Below are positions 30,160 to 41,190 of a stretch of DNA of 64,000 nucleotides, in pieces. Origin of the DNA: Shinisaurus crocodilurus (lineage: Eukaryota; Chordata; Lepidosauria; Squamata; Shinisauridae); the NCBI GenBank assembly GCA_021292165.1, contig CM037881.1, positions 3,162,001-3,226,000 on the forward strand. The letters are read 5' to 3'. A program made the translations under genes and the position numbers. Positions within the stretch are counted from its first letter, which is position 1. Every line of letters starts with the position of its first letter. The notes below the pieces were generated by a model, which saw only the letters and a list, made by a program, of their open reading frames with translations, searched no databases and was not told the origin of the DNA.

Positions 30160-30526
30160 GATTTCATAGAATCATAGAAAAGTAGAGTTGGAAGGGGCCT
30201 ACAAGGCCATCGAGTCCAACCCCCTGCTCAATGCAGGAATCCAGGTCAAAGCATCTCTGACAGATGTCTGTCTAGCTGCACCTTGAATGCCTCCAGACTG
30301 GGAGAGCCCACCACCTCCCTAGGTAGTTGATTCCATTGTCTTATTGCTCTGACAGTCAGGAAATTTTTCCTGATGTTCAGGTGGAATCTGGGTTCCTGTA
30401 ACTTGAGCCCATTATTCCGTGTCCTGCAAACTGGGATGATCGAGAAGAGATCCTGGCCCTCCTCTGTGTGACATCCCTTCAAATACTGGAAGAGTGCGAT
30501 CATATCTCCCCTCAGTCTCCTCTTCT
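30160..30526 (-). mobile_element. CR1 3' end, 5'-truncated
   Basis: Minus strand encodes the last 85 aa of CR1 ORF2 ([20 protein letters not shown] ... [20 protein letters not shown]) with no stop, then the 3' UTR and a TTCTATGATTCTATGAA end. It is close to the intact copy, so it is young. Confidence 0.93.
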
Positions 30527-30539
30527 GGTGAGCAGAGTT

Positions 30540-30990
30540 ATGGGGGACGGGGAGAGAGGGAGAGAGAGAGACAGGCTAAGTGAACATTTTTCTTCTCTCA
30601 AAGAGTACCCATGTTACTGTATGCAAGCTTGAATTTGAACAGAACTCCAGAGACGTTAAATGATCATGTCACAGATCTGCCACAAAAGGTTGGTGGCACA
30701 GTCCTTAATGTGCTCAAAATGATTAATGAAGAAAGCGACTATTTCCCACCTGCACAAAAAAGCAGAGGCGGTCATGCCTTGGAGCTGCAAGCCCCAGCCA
30801 ATTACACATGTTGCTATAAAAGGTAATTAGGAATCCAGAGAATTAAATACCTACATAATAAGGTAACTGGTACCAATAGGGAAGATACAAAGTGAGTTCA
30901 CAAAATGTAATTTGCAAAGTAGTTGGAATAATATCAAAAAAGAAAATGCTGAATTAAAACTTATCCCCAAAGATGAAAAGGGTTATGTGA
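30540..30990. other. Intron, no gene seen
   Basis: A (GA)n-like tract lies at 30548-30572. The open frame at 30611-30826 has no recognisable domain and no splice-consistent host motif. Confidence 0.4.
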
Positions 30991-30995
30991 GAGAT

Positions 30996-31106
30996 TGAGG
31001 GCACTACCCTATAGCATGTTTAGACAGAAAAAAAGGCCGCTGGCTGGGGAATGCGGGAGCTGTAGGACTTTTTTTCTGTCTAAACATGCGTAGGGTTGCT
31101 CCCTAA
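30996..31106. mobile_element. Small fold-back (hairpin) element
   Basis: Arms: CATGTTTAGACAGAAAAAAA (left) and TTTTTTTCTGTCTAAACATG (right), perfect complements. A looser match extends out to AGGGCACTACCCTA / TAGGGTTGCTCCCT. The loop is CCGCTGGCTGGGGAATGCGGGAGCTGTAGG. A typical short MITE. Confidence 0.8.
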
Positions 31107-31403
31107 GAGACATCAAACTGTATTATCCAGGGTCAAAGTGAGTTTAAAGTTTTTGCTTATTAATTGATGAGTAAAAAATATTGTGCACGCTATAAACATT
31201 AGAAAGCCTGATATATAGATGTCTAGAAAAAATATGCATTTAGGTTTAATTAATAAACTTTGAGTAAGAAATTGCTTTGTCAAAGGTGTATATCAAAATT
31301 AATTGTATCTAACTTGAAAGGTGAACGTTTAAGCTTTTGTATGTGTGTTTTCATCATGAAGGATTCTTTTAGAAGTCAAGATTGTGATGCCAGATTTAGG
31401 AAA

Positions 31404-31657
31404 TACAGTAATACCTTGAATTGCAAGTAACTTGGTTTGAGAGCGTTTTGCAGGACAAGCAGATTTTTAAATATTTATTTAATTCTTTTTTACTTGATAT
31501 ACAAGTGACGTCTTGCAATACAAGTACTGTAGTACGGCTTAAATTAAAAATCTCTGAACAAATTTTTTTGGGGGGATTTCGTTTTGATATAAGAGTGTTT
31601 TGGATTACAAGCACGTTTCCGGAACGAATTATGCTCTCAATCCAAGGCATGACTGTA
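31404..31657. mobile_element. Tc1/mariner-pogo MITE, copy 2
   Basis: TACAGTAATACCTTGAATTG at the left; the right end AATCCAAGGCATGACTGTA is slightly diverged. Shared interior: GACGTCTTGCAATACAAGTA and TTTCCGGAACGAATTATGCT. No transposase. Confidence 0.85.
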
Positions 31658-31734
31658 GTAATTAGTATTGACATATTGACATGAGGTAATATTTCAGAAA
31701 CTGTATAAATATGGCCTGATTTGGGGGTCAGATA

Positions 31735-32015
31735 GTTTCTTTGATATTGAAGCTCCTGGTGGCCCCTAAGTTATGGAACTCCCTCCCCAGTGACCTTCGC
31801 CATGCCCCCTCCTTGATGAACTTCCGCTGGGCTTTAAAAACATGGCTTTTCAGGCGGGAATATGGTGTGGGTTAGGATTTTTAAAAAACTTTTATATTGT
31901 TTTAATTGTATTTTAATTGTGTTTTATTGTATTTTACCATGTTGTACATCGCCCAGGGTGGCCGGGTAACCGGCCAGATGAGCGATTTAAAAATATAATA
32001 ATAAAATAATAAATA
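31735..32015 (+). mobile_element. L2-like LINE 3' end
   Basis: The frame reads WNSLPSDLRHAPSLMNFRWA-type text (ATGGAACTCCCTCCCCAGTG), then the tail CATCGCCCAGGGTGGCCGGG..CCAGATGAGCGATTTAAAAATATAATAATAAA. The reversed tail of the same family is at 41070-41190. Confidence 0.75.
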
Positions 32016-32439
32016 TATATAATATAATATACTGCCAGACAACTCTATAGAGAAGTCTCGGGAAATGTTCTCTTTGTAACAACAAGGAATGCTTAGGGAA
32101 TTCTGTATAACATTAGTTGCTTTTAAATACTTTAGTACTTGCATTTTATATAGAAATGTATAACAATAAAAGAAAGAAATGAATTCAAAGATAGAAGACC
32201 TGGATCACAACCCACTTTGTTTAGAAATACTTTTATCTGCTACAGGGAGTTAACAGGCAGCTAAAGGCTCCCAGAGCACGGAATAGCTCAAGTATAGTAA
32301 AACCGTAACAACCACTCTTTCTACTTGAGCCACTGAAGAAGCCTGTATGGTTGAAACACATTTGGCTATTACCGGTAGGTCTTCTATTCACTGCTTTCAC
32401 CTTAAAGCCGCTCTGTGGCCGCATAAGGATCTGTAAGAT

Positions 32440-32710
32440 GGTTTGTCATCAATATGGTCAATAAAACAAATTGGAGGCTCACGAACATGCAGTGCCGAGC
32501 AGAAGGAGCAGCAGAGGTGATCTCTGCCTCCCTGGCTCCTCTCGCTCTGCAGTTCAGGTGGGTGGCTGGTCCTGGCCGTCTTGCAGCAGCCGTGTCCCCG
32601 GCAGGCAGCCGTGTCACCTTGTGTGTGTCACGGCAGCCCCAGGCCCTGTTGTTGTGAGCACTGTTTGGTTATAGCTTTAGGTTTGTCTAACCGGACTTTG
32701 GACTCTAATG
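32440..32710. other. GC-rich intron stretch, no gene recognised
   Basis: GC-richer than its surroundings and open in more than one frame on both strands (32454-32674), but with no domain and no homology I recognise. Confidence 0.35.
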
Positions 32711-32769
32711 AGAAATAGCAAGACAACCGGGGTGGGTTTTTAAAGTTTATTGGCAGCGCTGGCCTGTCT

Positions 32770-32970
32770 CTTTATGCAAGAAAAGCCAGCCCATCCCCTC
32801 CTGCGTCACCCAGTCTCAGAGGTCTACTTTCCGACCTTGGAGAGGCAGCCGGCGCGGTTCTTTCTGTGCCAGCTGTGGGGGAGGGGGATCGGCGCATGGA
32901 GCTCCGTCTCCAACCTCAGATCTGGGAATCCGAAATATCCCATGGCCATCTAGGGGCCATAGGGTCACTC
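32770..32970. repeat. Dispersed repeat, copy 2 of 2
   Basis: Matches 8665-8850: GCGGTTCTTTCTGTGCCAGCTG, GAGGGGGATCGG, GGAGCTCC, and the CCATGGCCATCTAGGGGCCATAGGG end. Family not named. Confidence 0.5.
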
Positions 32971-33407
32971 TCTAAATATTTTTAAACAATTTGCAGCTTT
33001 TCTTTGTCCCTTTGATCTAAAAATATTTTGTTATATTTAGTTTAAATATGTTTAATTTCAATCATTTTACATACACTGGATACTGAAATATCCCAGCGAT
33101 TTTACACTGACCTTTATATTGTTTCTTTTAATCATTTTGGGTTAGGGATAATTCCCTTTTCTGTCCATTTTAAACATTTTTGAGATGGGATTAGAACCAG
33201 GGACTTCTTGATTTCTAGTTCTAGCAAGTCTTAGGCACTGTGCTACATCAGCTTTCTAGTTCTTGGTCCTTAATAATATTACCTACACATCTCAGTTTAT
33301 TGTCATATTTAAAGCATTCTTTATTTATTGAGCTCCCAGTCATTTTATTTAACTACTACTAGTAGTAGTAGTCCTCCATCCACTCCTGCATGATATCAGC
33401 AATATTA

Positions 33408-33605
33408 TTCTGTTCTAGTCCCCGCTCAGCCATGAAGCTCACTGGGTGACTTTGGGCCAGTCACTGCCTCTCAGTCTAACCTACCTCACAGGGTTGTTGT
33501 GAGGATAAAATGGAGAGGAGGAGGACCATGTAAGCTGCCTCAGGTTCCTTACAAGAAGAAAAAAGTCAGGATATACAACAACAACAACAACAACAACAAC
33601 AACCA
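33408..33605 (+). mobile_element. tRNA-derived SINE, 5'-truncated
   Basis: Starts inside the B-box region (TTCTAGTCCCCGCTCAGCCATG), runs through CACTGGGTGACTTTGGGCC and TCACAGGGTTGTTGTGAGGA, and ends GGATATACAACAACAACAAC with an (AAC)n tract at 33577-33604. Confidence 0.85.
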
Positions 33606-33752
33606 CCCATCAATGTGCATGGTGTTTCACAATATAATATAAGCAAATCAGGAGCGGGAGTGGCTAGTCTCTGCCCACCTTGAGAAGCTTATATTCTAAA
33701 CTTTGACAGAGGAAAAGGAGAATAAAATTCCAATCAGCCTAAAATTATTTAC

Positions 33753-33922
33753 CTGAGACATGGGATACTATCCTTTGTTCCTTCAGATGCCACAGTGTTT
33801 GTACTGCCTGAGAGATCTTTTAAAGATGAAAGATGAGAAGAGGCATTTGGAAATGGAGGAGTCATTTCTGCCTCTGGACTAATGTTATCTTCTATTTCAC
33901 TTTGAAGTTGCACCTCTAAAGA
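33753..33922 (-). CDS. STXBP5L: STXBP5L-like exon I (linker start)
   Basis: The 170-nt exon has a TCCTTAAG acceptor and a GTAAAT donor. It encodes SLEVQLQSEIEDN, a proline/acidic stretch, LSGSTNTVASEG and TKDSIPCL. The SGSTNTVASEG..KDSIPCL string is specific to STXBP5L as I remember it; human has one extra Val in ASEGVTKD. It marks the passage from the WD propeller into the variable linker. It ends CTC AG and closes to Ser with the next exon. Confidence 0.94.
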
Positions 33923-34016
33923 CTTAAGGAAATTAAAACCCAAGTTATTTTATGAAACCAGTATATTCTCTGAACAGAAAAATAAATTAATAATAGGAAT
34001 ACTCTTGGTTGGCTCC

Positions 34017-34053
34017 TGGATCTATCTATCTATCGATCTATCTATCTATCTAG
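34017..34053. repeat. (ATCT)n microsatellite
   Basis: CTATCTATCTATCTATCGATCTATCTATCTATCTAG, one interruption. Confidence 0.9.
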
Positions 34054-34094
34054 ATGTAGAGCTTGAGATTCTTTTGGTGTTAGTTCAGTTACTG

Positions 34095-34178
34095 TGCAAT
34101 CCTATACACATCTGCTCAGACGTAAGCCCCAATGAATTCAATGAGACTTACTCCCAGGTAAGTGTGTATAGAATTGCA
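34095..34178. mobile_element. Short MITE with TGCAATCCTATACACA ends
   Basis: TGCAATCCTATACACA at the left; the reverse complement of the right end is TGCAATTCTATACACA (15 of 16). Interior GTAAGCCCCAATGAATTCAATGAG and ACTTACTCCCAGGTAA. 84 bp, no coding. Confidence 0.75.
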
Positions 34179-34446
34179 AGTGTAGAAACTCAGTGCCCTG
34201 GAATAAATGTCAACATGGGACAGCATCGAAATCCCCCACTGTACCCACATACGTAAATTGCCTGTTAGCCAAAAGAAAGAGAGAGAGAGAGATCAGATGA
34301 AAGCCAAAAGCCCTGAAATGTAGGCTAGTTCTGATGTTCAAGGAAAATAATGGGCTTCTTGCCCTCTAAGCACATGGTCATAATGTAGTTGTAACATTTC
34401 TTCCTAGGAGTTTTACGTAAACAAAGCTGTTTTCTCAGGAACTGAA

Positions 34447-34640
34447 AAGACAGGTTGCTTATCTCTAACTAGTTCTTTGAGTGGTCTTCTGTGCAGTCCC
34501 ACATATGGGTTCTGTGTGTGCATAAGTGCTCCTGCCAGTAATCTAGCCTACCTGTAGAAGTTTCCCAAATGAAGCTCTGTGGGCGCATAACCCATATGTG
34601 GGACTGCACGGAGACCGCAAAGAAGAATGCAAGGTTATTG
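34447..34640. mobile_element. Fold-back element related to 2051-2332
   Basis: The left end AGACAGGTTGCTTATCT resembles the GGACAAGTTGCTTACC end. Inside, TGCAGTCCCACATATGGGTT and its complement AACCCATATGTGGGACTGCA make arms of about 50 bases. The right terminus is not clear. Confidence 0.6.
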
Positions 34641-34963
34641 TGAAGAAAGACAGTACCATCCATTAAAATGTTTTGATTTGACAGATAATCTGTGGTTTAT
34701 TTTTTGGAAAATTAATAATATTTTTGTAGCATCAAAATAATTGACTGGCTCCAAACAGTCTGTACTGAGGGACCTCCCACACAGCTGGTCAAGGTGGTAG
34801 GCATAAAATAAGCTGATCATCACAATGCTTCCATGTGATACGGTAAGTACTGCATTTGTAAGACATATAGGAAAGCTATAATGATCAGGTTTTTTAACGA
34901 TGCCTGTTTCAAACAACCAGGGTTAGTTACCCTAAACCGCAAGACATGGTTGTGTTACTTTGA

Positions 34964-35491
34964 TCTGGTTCACATGCTCATGGTGGGAGAAACAAGCCAC
35001 CATGGTTTATGAACCCCACCACATGTGCTGGTCATGTGCTGAGGGGATTTGCATAATCACCCTTGCCGGCACGACTTGCTGTGTTGTGCGAACCTGGCGG
35101 GGGTGGCTTGTTGCCATGGTTAACAAGCCACCCCGAACTCATGGGCTTGCTAACCACGGCAATCAAGCCACCCTGGAGAACCAGTGTGGCATAGTGGTGA
35201 GAGTGTTGGACTGGGACTCGGGAGATCCGGGTTCTAGTCCCCGCTCAGCCATGAAACTCACTGGGTGGCTTTGGGCCGGTCACTGACTCTCAGCCTAACC
35301 TACCTCACAGGGTTGTTGTGAGGATAAAACAGGGAGGGGGGAGGATTATGTAAGCTGCCTTGGGTTCCTTGAAGGAAAAAAGGCGGGGTATAAATATAAT
35401 AAATAAAATAAAATAATAATGCAGGTGAGGGTAATTATGCAACCCTCCCTCCGGCATGTGACCGGCAGACGTGGTAAGCATGTGAACCTGG
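34964..35491. mobile_element. Non-autonomous DNA transposon with nested SINE
   Basis: Left CTGGTTCACATGCTCATGG and right (reverse complement) CCAGGTTCACATGCTTACC form inverted ends. The interior (AACAAGCCACCATGGTTTAT, GTGGCTTGTTGCCATGGTTA) matches the 24122/58070/59577 family. A tRNA-SINE is inserted at 35180-35424. Confidence 0.7.
35180..35424 (+). mobile_element. tRNA-derived SINE, full length
   Basis: GAACCAGTGTGGCATAGTGG (box A: TGGCATAGTGG), GATCCGGGTTCTAGTCCCCG (box B: GGTTCTAGTCC), then the tRNA-unrelated body, TTGGGTTCCTTGAAGGAAAA and GGCGGGGTATAAATATAATA with an A-rich end. This is the best copy in the window and defines the family seen at 6.8, 16.5, 33.4, 46.8, 53.8, 56.1 and 57.1 kb. 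Confidence 0.92.
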
Positions 35492-35635
35492 CCATTGTCT
35501 CTCATATCCGATATCATACTTGATTAAAACCAAGTTTTCCAACTATTTCTCTATTTCTATGGTAATTTAGAATCTCAATTGCATTTAAAAATGGCCAATC
35601 AGGCCTTGAAATAAAGAAAACTCATGCAGACTTAC

Positions 35636-35850
35636 TGGTATTTCAGTATTAACTTCATGTTTGCTGAATCTGTACACAACAACATAGGCAGCGCCTCCTG
35701 CTACACAAAATATTCTACTTTCAGGACACCAATACATCAACTGGATAGCAAAAGGATCCTCTTCCACAGTTTCTCCTGTTGGTTTTCCTTCCAACTTCTG
35801 TTTTTCAAACACCTTTGAGGTTTTTAACTTGTACAACATCTGCAATGTAA
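35636..35850 (-). CDS. STXBP5L: STXBP5L-like exon H
   Basis: The 215-nt exon has a TTTTCCAG acceptor and a GTAAGT donor. It encodes VTLQMLYKLKTSKVFEKQK, a variable Lys/Gly patch, EEDPFAIQLMYWCPESRIFC and VVVYRFSKHEVNTEIP. These are strongly diagnostic tomosyn motifs at the end of the second WD propeller. The start codon completes G|TT (Val, where mammals have Ile). The GKPTGETVEED stretch is where it departs most from human. Confidence 0.95.
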
Positions 35851-35859
35851 CTGGAAAAT

Positions 35860-37070
35860 ATTGAGGAAATCTATTGCTTCAGATTAAATAAATGTATAAT
35901 AATGAATTTGTAATTATCACAATCGCGGTCTTTCCCAGTACTGGAAGACAGTAGGGCGAAATATTGCAAAAAGCAGCAGTTTAGAGTGTATCACTAGGAT
36001 TTTGTGTATTACTTCTGTTCTCTGATCTGGAAGATGACCAAAAGGAGACACGTATCATACCAGGAGACACACAAACCCTTTTGCCCGGGGTTCACAGGAA
36101 AGAAGGGCAACCTTTCAACATAAGGAGTCCTGTACCTCTAAAAAAATATATTGAAAATACCCTTACAGTTCTGAATCCATTAAATGTGCAAAGTGAACCT
36201 GCTACTCTTCTGGTTCCCTATCTAACATCCAGTCCTTCTTGCAAACACATCACATTCATCTGGTACATGATTTTTAAGAATATTTTTGGCCAGCTTACCA
36301 TTACTGGTTTCCATTTTAAAACTGCAAAAATTGGGATTTTTTCTACTGTAAATTTCTTTTCACAAGGGAGAGAGGAAGGCATTTGCCATGAACCAATCTC
36401 AAACTAACGTAAGAGGCAGGAGAATTCCCTCATGCCTCACTCAAGAACAGGAGGTTATGGGGGGAGAATCCAGCTTTCTCTCATGGAGGCAGGACAGTAT
36501 TCAATATCCTTTCAGATATAGTATAGCAATACTTGGAGTGGCCAGATTATATTCAAGGAGATCCTGAGTCCTTACTAGGGGGACCCCTCCCCCATAAGAG
36601 ATCTAATGCAGTATATAATGAGGCAAATATTTCCACCTTTTATACTGCTTAGTAAACATGCAGACCAGGTGTGGGCAACTGCAGGAAACCCCGGTCCCAT
36701 TTTCACCCCCACATGGAGCCCCCACATGGATGTGTGACTGAACCAGAGCATCTTACGCACGGTCTCCTCCAGCATCGGGATAACTGGTCACATGAAGACA
36801 CAGCTATAATACCGAGAGTGTTACACTCTTCAGTTTTAGTGACTTGTCAAGCCAGTGACTTGTCAGGCAATTCCATCTGATCCATCCTTAATATATACTG
36901 TGCTACTAAGATATCCATTTTTTTCCTTTGGACAGTATTCTGCAGCTCATAATTGTCAGGAATTCATTTCAATTACATAAATTTTATTTACAAGTTTCAA
37001 CAATTGTAATGAATCCCTCCCTTTCAAATCTGCATCATGCAATTATTAATGGTGTAAGAATTATGTTTAG
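35860..37070. other. Intron, no gene seen
   Basis: No recognised element. Short open frames at 36081-36407 and 36671-36880 show no domain. Confidence 0.45.
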
Positions 37071-37078
37071 GAACTTAC

Positions 37079-37119
37079 CGGCGGAAGCATCCCAAAATTT
37101 TACTGATCCATCTGCATGA
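37079..37119 (-). CDS. STXBP5L: STXBP5L-like exon G (micro-exon, WD blade)
   Basis: A 41-nt exon between TTTTAAG and GTAAGT. Joined to exon F it reads G-HADGSVKFWDASA, the H-A-D-G-S-x-K-F-W-D signature of a WD40 repeat. The phase is T + 13 codons + G. It is a very small internal exon but fully intact, and the next exon continues with VTLQML. Confidence 0.93.
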
Positions 37120-37636
37120 CTTAAAAGAATAGGTTAAAAGTCAATTAAAACACAGGATACAAAACAGTTACTGTCTCAATAAATGTCACGTGCTTCTAGG
37201 GAGACTGAACATGTGTCTCGGTCTCCCTCTGGTACGCAAGTGAGAGCACTGGCGGCGGCAAGCTATCCTCCCAGTCCCTCTTGCTATGCCAGCTGCGAAG
37301 AGCAGATCTCCTGTGTGATTCCTCAGTGCCTCTTCATTGCTTGCCTGCAAGAATCATGCAGGTGCTCCCTAGAAACACATCCCAGGTGTTTCTACGGAAG
37401 GCAGGGTTTTATTGGTGCTGGCAGTGCGTGGCATATGGCTGGATGAGCCATCTGCAAGGTGCTGGGGAAGATATGTTTTTTGCATGGACTGAATCAAGAA
37501 ATTAATCGGAGCTACTATGGGGAGAAGGCCCCAGCTAGTACAGTGGGTGCTCTCCACAACTGACATGTTGAGGTTTTGAATGCGTATCCAAAAAGAAGTC
37601 ATTACCCTCTGCTTTCTAATGTGACTCATGTAGGCA

Positions 37637-37639
<3 letters not shown>

Positions 37640-37668
<29 letters not shown>
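37640..37668. repeat. (TG)n microsatellite
   Basis: An uninterrupted TG run, about 14 units. Confidence 0.9.
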
Positions 37669-37670
<2 letters not shown>

Positions 37671-37679
37671 AGTGCTTTT

Positions 37680-39000
37680 TTCTATCAGCCAAAGTTGACA
37701 AAAAGCATTCTTGACAGCAGCTTCCACCTAAGAATCCAGGAGGAGACCTGGATGCAGGAGCACTCCCAAACTACAAGCCTCTCCTTCAGGGGGAGCTTGA
37801 TCTCATCCCAAGCAGGCAATTCTTTCACTTTCCTGGTTTTCCAACAACCCACCATAAGTAACTCCATCCTTTCTGGTTTCAATTATTCACCCTCATCCAG
37901 CCAATTGCCAACTTCAGACAGTCATTCAAAATGGCACCACTACACCCAATTCAATTGCAAAGGAAAACTGGAGTTGTATATCACCAGTATACTGAAGATG
38001 ACTCACTTCAAAATTCCAAACTCTCCAAGCAGCTTCATGAAGATGTTTAGAAGCACGTGGAACAAAACAGAGCCCTGCAGCCCTCCGACCAAAGACTCCC
38101 ATGAAGAACAGCAGCAAGCTAGCACTGCCTCCTGGACTCTCCCGGCAAGGCAAACATGAGGCCACTGCAAACAGTGCCCCGCTCCCAACCCATGCACTCT
38201 GCCTAGATTAGAAGGATGCAGTGCTCAATTGTACTGAAAGCCTCCGAGAGGTTGAAACTCCCCACTTCTCTCCTGGCAAGTAACTGACCAATGTGAGCCC
38301 ACTTAAAGAAGCATTTATTAGACATATTGAACAGGCCAACAATTTCTCTCAGCTCTTCAATATTAGCCATGACAGGGTCAAAAAGACAAGGAAACAGAAC
38401 AATGTATCCTGCCAACATTCTTGGGTGTCAAGAACTAAAACGCATCCAATAACAGTTGGATCAGAGGAGGACCTAGACACCTTTGCTATATACTCTGAAA
38501 CAACAGTGGCGTCAAAGAGAGAGGAGGTAAGCAAACTCTGCAAAACTATTACTAAAAGTGATACAGGCTCTAAACCTTCCAAGGAAAGAAGGCCCAGCTG
38601 TAAAAGTCATTTGATGATATGGAAAAGTTTGGCTGGATGAGATTGCGCAGACACAATGACTGGCAGAGAATTAAAATGTTTCAGTGCCACTACCACGGAA
38701 TAGGCCTTCAAATAGGCTCTAAGCTAAGTTGACTGAGAGCCACCTTGACTTTTCTTGCACCTCCACTCAAGTCATAATCCCTACTGCCTCATCAACTTCA
38801 ATTCCTGGACTCTGGCAACTGGGACAGGACACCTATTAATGTGTGATCCTCCTGAGACAACTCCCTGTATGAAAAGTCAATTACGGTAGGTTTCAAAGGA
38901 CAGCTGACAAGATCAGCTAGGGTGATCAATTGGATCCATAAGCTTCCAGGACTGGGCCATTTTAATGGGTCCACCACTCCTGCAATGACCAGTACCATAT
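37680..39000. repeat. Probable old interspersed repeat
   Basis: The open frames here (37644-38159, 38293-38640 and their antisense shadows) carry no domain I know. The sequence reads like an old dispersed repeat (GAACAAAACAGAGCCCTGCAG, CAATTGATCACCCTAGCTGA) more than a gene. Family not named. Confidence 0.3.
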
Positions 39001-39017
39001 AAAAATAACTTCCTTAC

Positions 39018-39085
39018 CCTGTAATAATAATTTCAGGATATGTCTGTGATCCTAGGTTCCATGCTCCACCACTGATAGGCCACTC
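39018..39085 (-). CDS. STXBP5L: STXBP5L-like exon F
   Basis: A 68-nt exon between TGTTTAG and GTAAGG. It encodes EWPISGGAWNLGSQTYPEII followed by I-T and two bases of Gly. It follows exon E (phase 0) and precedes the HADGS exon. There is one substitution (A to S) in 22 residues against remembered human STXBP5L. It was too short for ORF detection and was recognised by translating the minus strand. Confidence 0.93.
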
Positions 39086-40560
39086 CTAAACACAATCAGA
39101 AAAGTATTTTAGCAGTTATATTTAGAAAAATGAAATGTGGTTTTTCAATTTTTATACAAGCAACTTTTGCAGCTGTGTAGTCTTTAATACAATCTGTATA
39201 TTTTTAGGATAACCTAGAAAAAGTATTGCATGAACAAGCCTTTATGCCACTCATTTCACTGTGGATTCAGTGGCAAGTTTGCACAGCCATGTAAATCGCT
39301 ACTGGCTTTTTGCGCTTCTATGCTGTCAGAGAATATGAGAATGTCAGTGTTAATTAAAATAAAAACAAGTTTCTAGCCCCCACCCTTGCAAAGAGATGTT
39401 TGAAAACATACTAACAGAGTCTGCTCCAATATTAAGGGAATGAGCTTCTATGTCTTTCATGACTACATACATCTCCCTGATGGAATTCAGATTTCAGACA
39501 CTCTTGCCTAAGTACTTCTACTGATCATACGCCTGAATTTCTCTCCTCTTTGCAAAAATGTGGACGAAAAACTAAGTTCATAAAGGATGAAAACTGAAAG
39601 CAATTTATCAAAACAAACCCAACAGTGGCATCCTATATTGTACTACTCTGCAGAATTTATTCTGTGCTCAGAATTTTCTTGGGCTGAAGAACATGCGTTT
39701 CCTTGGCACAACATTTTTATATCCTATACAATCTTCCTGGATTCTCCGCCTGCTATCTATGTCTGTTAATAAGTCAATTCTCCCACCACACTCCAGTGTT
39801 TCTGGCTCTGCCATAAAGAAGCACAACAAAAATTAAGGGGGTGTTAATGCTTCTTCCTGCTCCAAAGCCCCCTTTCTCTGACATCCAGGGTCTAGGCAAG
39901 TCAGCACTTCCTCCAGCTCCCAGATCAGCAAGCAGCCTTCTAGGCAACGCCTTCTCCGTTGCCCACAAGTGGCTTGCATGAATACAAGTGGCTTTCCCCT
40001 GCTCCTTCCCAGCCAGCCATGGACATTCAAAAACCCGGGAGTAGGACATGGGGCACCCCCCCATCTTTCTGGCTGTAACTCTGGAGGTACTGGAACAACA
40101 GTTTCTTAGGTTAGTAGGTGTTACCAAGCAAATCTTCTAAACTTAACAAATGGGGTTCGCCAGGGGGCAGGTTTTGCCCCTACCCCAGCAGTGTTATTGA
40201 GTAGTACACATCTCCATTTCTCCATAATGGCCGGATGGCATGTTAACACTGAAGCCATGTTTAGGATGCGTGTGGCAGCCAATTCTCTGCTTTAAAACAT
40301 CCTTGGGATGGGAAGTGGCAAGTAGGGAAGTGGGTGGCTTACCCTTCCCCCACTCATTGCTTTCCGCCTGAAATTCTCCCCCCACACACACACGCACAAC
40401 ACTTTTACCCCCACCAGATCTGATTCCAGACCCATGTTTACCTTGTACACATAGGTATAGAACCCCATGGGAGAAAAAACAACCTTGAGGGAGGGGCTGC
40501 AGGGGAAAAGCAGTGAGTGGGGAAACAGGAATGTCATGATTACCAGAGGGGCGGCCATAT
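39086..40560. other. Intron, no gene seen
   Basis: It contains a (CA)n-like CACACACACACGC at 40382-40395. No exon and no clear element ends. Confidence 0.4.
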
Positions 40561-40564
40561 TAGT

Positions 40565-40665
40565 ATGTTGCAGCAAAAACAACAAAGAATCTTGTGGCAC
40601 CTTAAAGACTAACCAATTTATTCTGGCATAACCTTTCATGGGCACTGCTGACTTCGTAAGAGCCC
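40565..40665 (+). mobile_element. Dispersed-repeat fragment (TCTTGTGGCACCTTAAAGAC)
   Basis: AATCTTGTGGCACCTTAAAGACTAACCAATTTATTCTGGCATAACCTTTCATGGGC is a string I recognise as recurring in sauropsid genomes. I cannot assign its element class. Confidence 0.4.
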
Positions 40666-41064
40666 TCGCTCAAAGGCATAAAAACCTACCTTTTGGGCAC
40701 ATGAAGGGAAAGGCAGAGATGGCAGCTGCATGGCTCCACAGCCCCTGGCTGAGCATATTTACCCCAAAAGGACTGGGACTAAAGTATTTTAGCATCCTGG
40801 GCAAGAAAGTGGCACTCTGCATGCCCAGGGGGCCTTCTCTTTGGTGGGAATGAGTGACACCGGCACTTCCATGTTCCTGCTGGAGATGCTGCGGCTGCCG
40901 GGAGCTGGGAACGCCCGCTGCAGCACCACCTCTGCTGGATGCCAGTTCCTTTGCCTTCTTCAGGCAGCAGAAGGGGGAGGTGTTGGCAGGGCGGGCGGGC
41001 ACTTCTTGAGTGCCTTTGAGGGCTTTGTGTGCATTTGCTTGGGGCAAATACAGGGAATATCCAT

Positions 41065-41190
41065 GCATTTATTTATTTATTTATTTATTTATTTATTATT
41101 AATATTTATTTATCGCCCATCTGGCCGGCAACCGGCCACCCTGGGCGATGTACACACAATAAAATACATAATACAATAAAATATTGCAAT
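41065..41190 (-). mobile_element. L2-like tail fragment
   Basis: (ATTT)n, then ATCGCCCATCTGGCCGGCAACCGGCCACCCTGGGCGATGTAC. This is the reverse of the tail at 31940-32000. Confidence 0.65.

Noticed and set aside
35180..35260. Functional tRNA gene
   Set aside because: It has A/B boxes but no cloverleaf; the rest is a SINE body and the same unit is found many times in the window.
37644..38159. 171-aa open frame as a novel gene
   Set aside because: It starts in a TG microsatellite, has no domain or splice-consistent context, and lies in repeat-like sequence.
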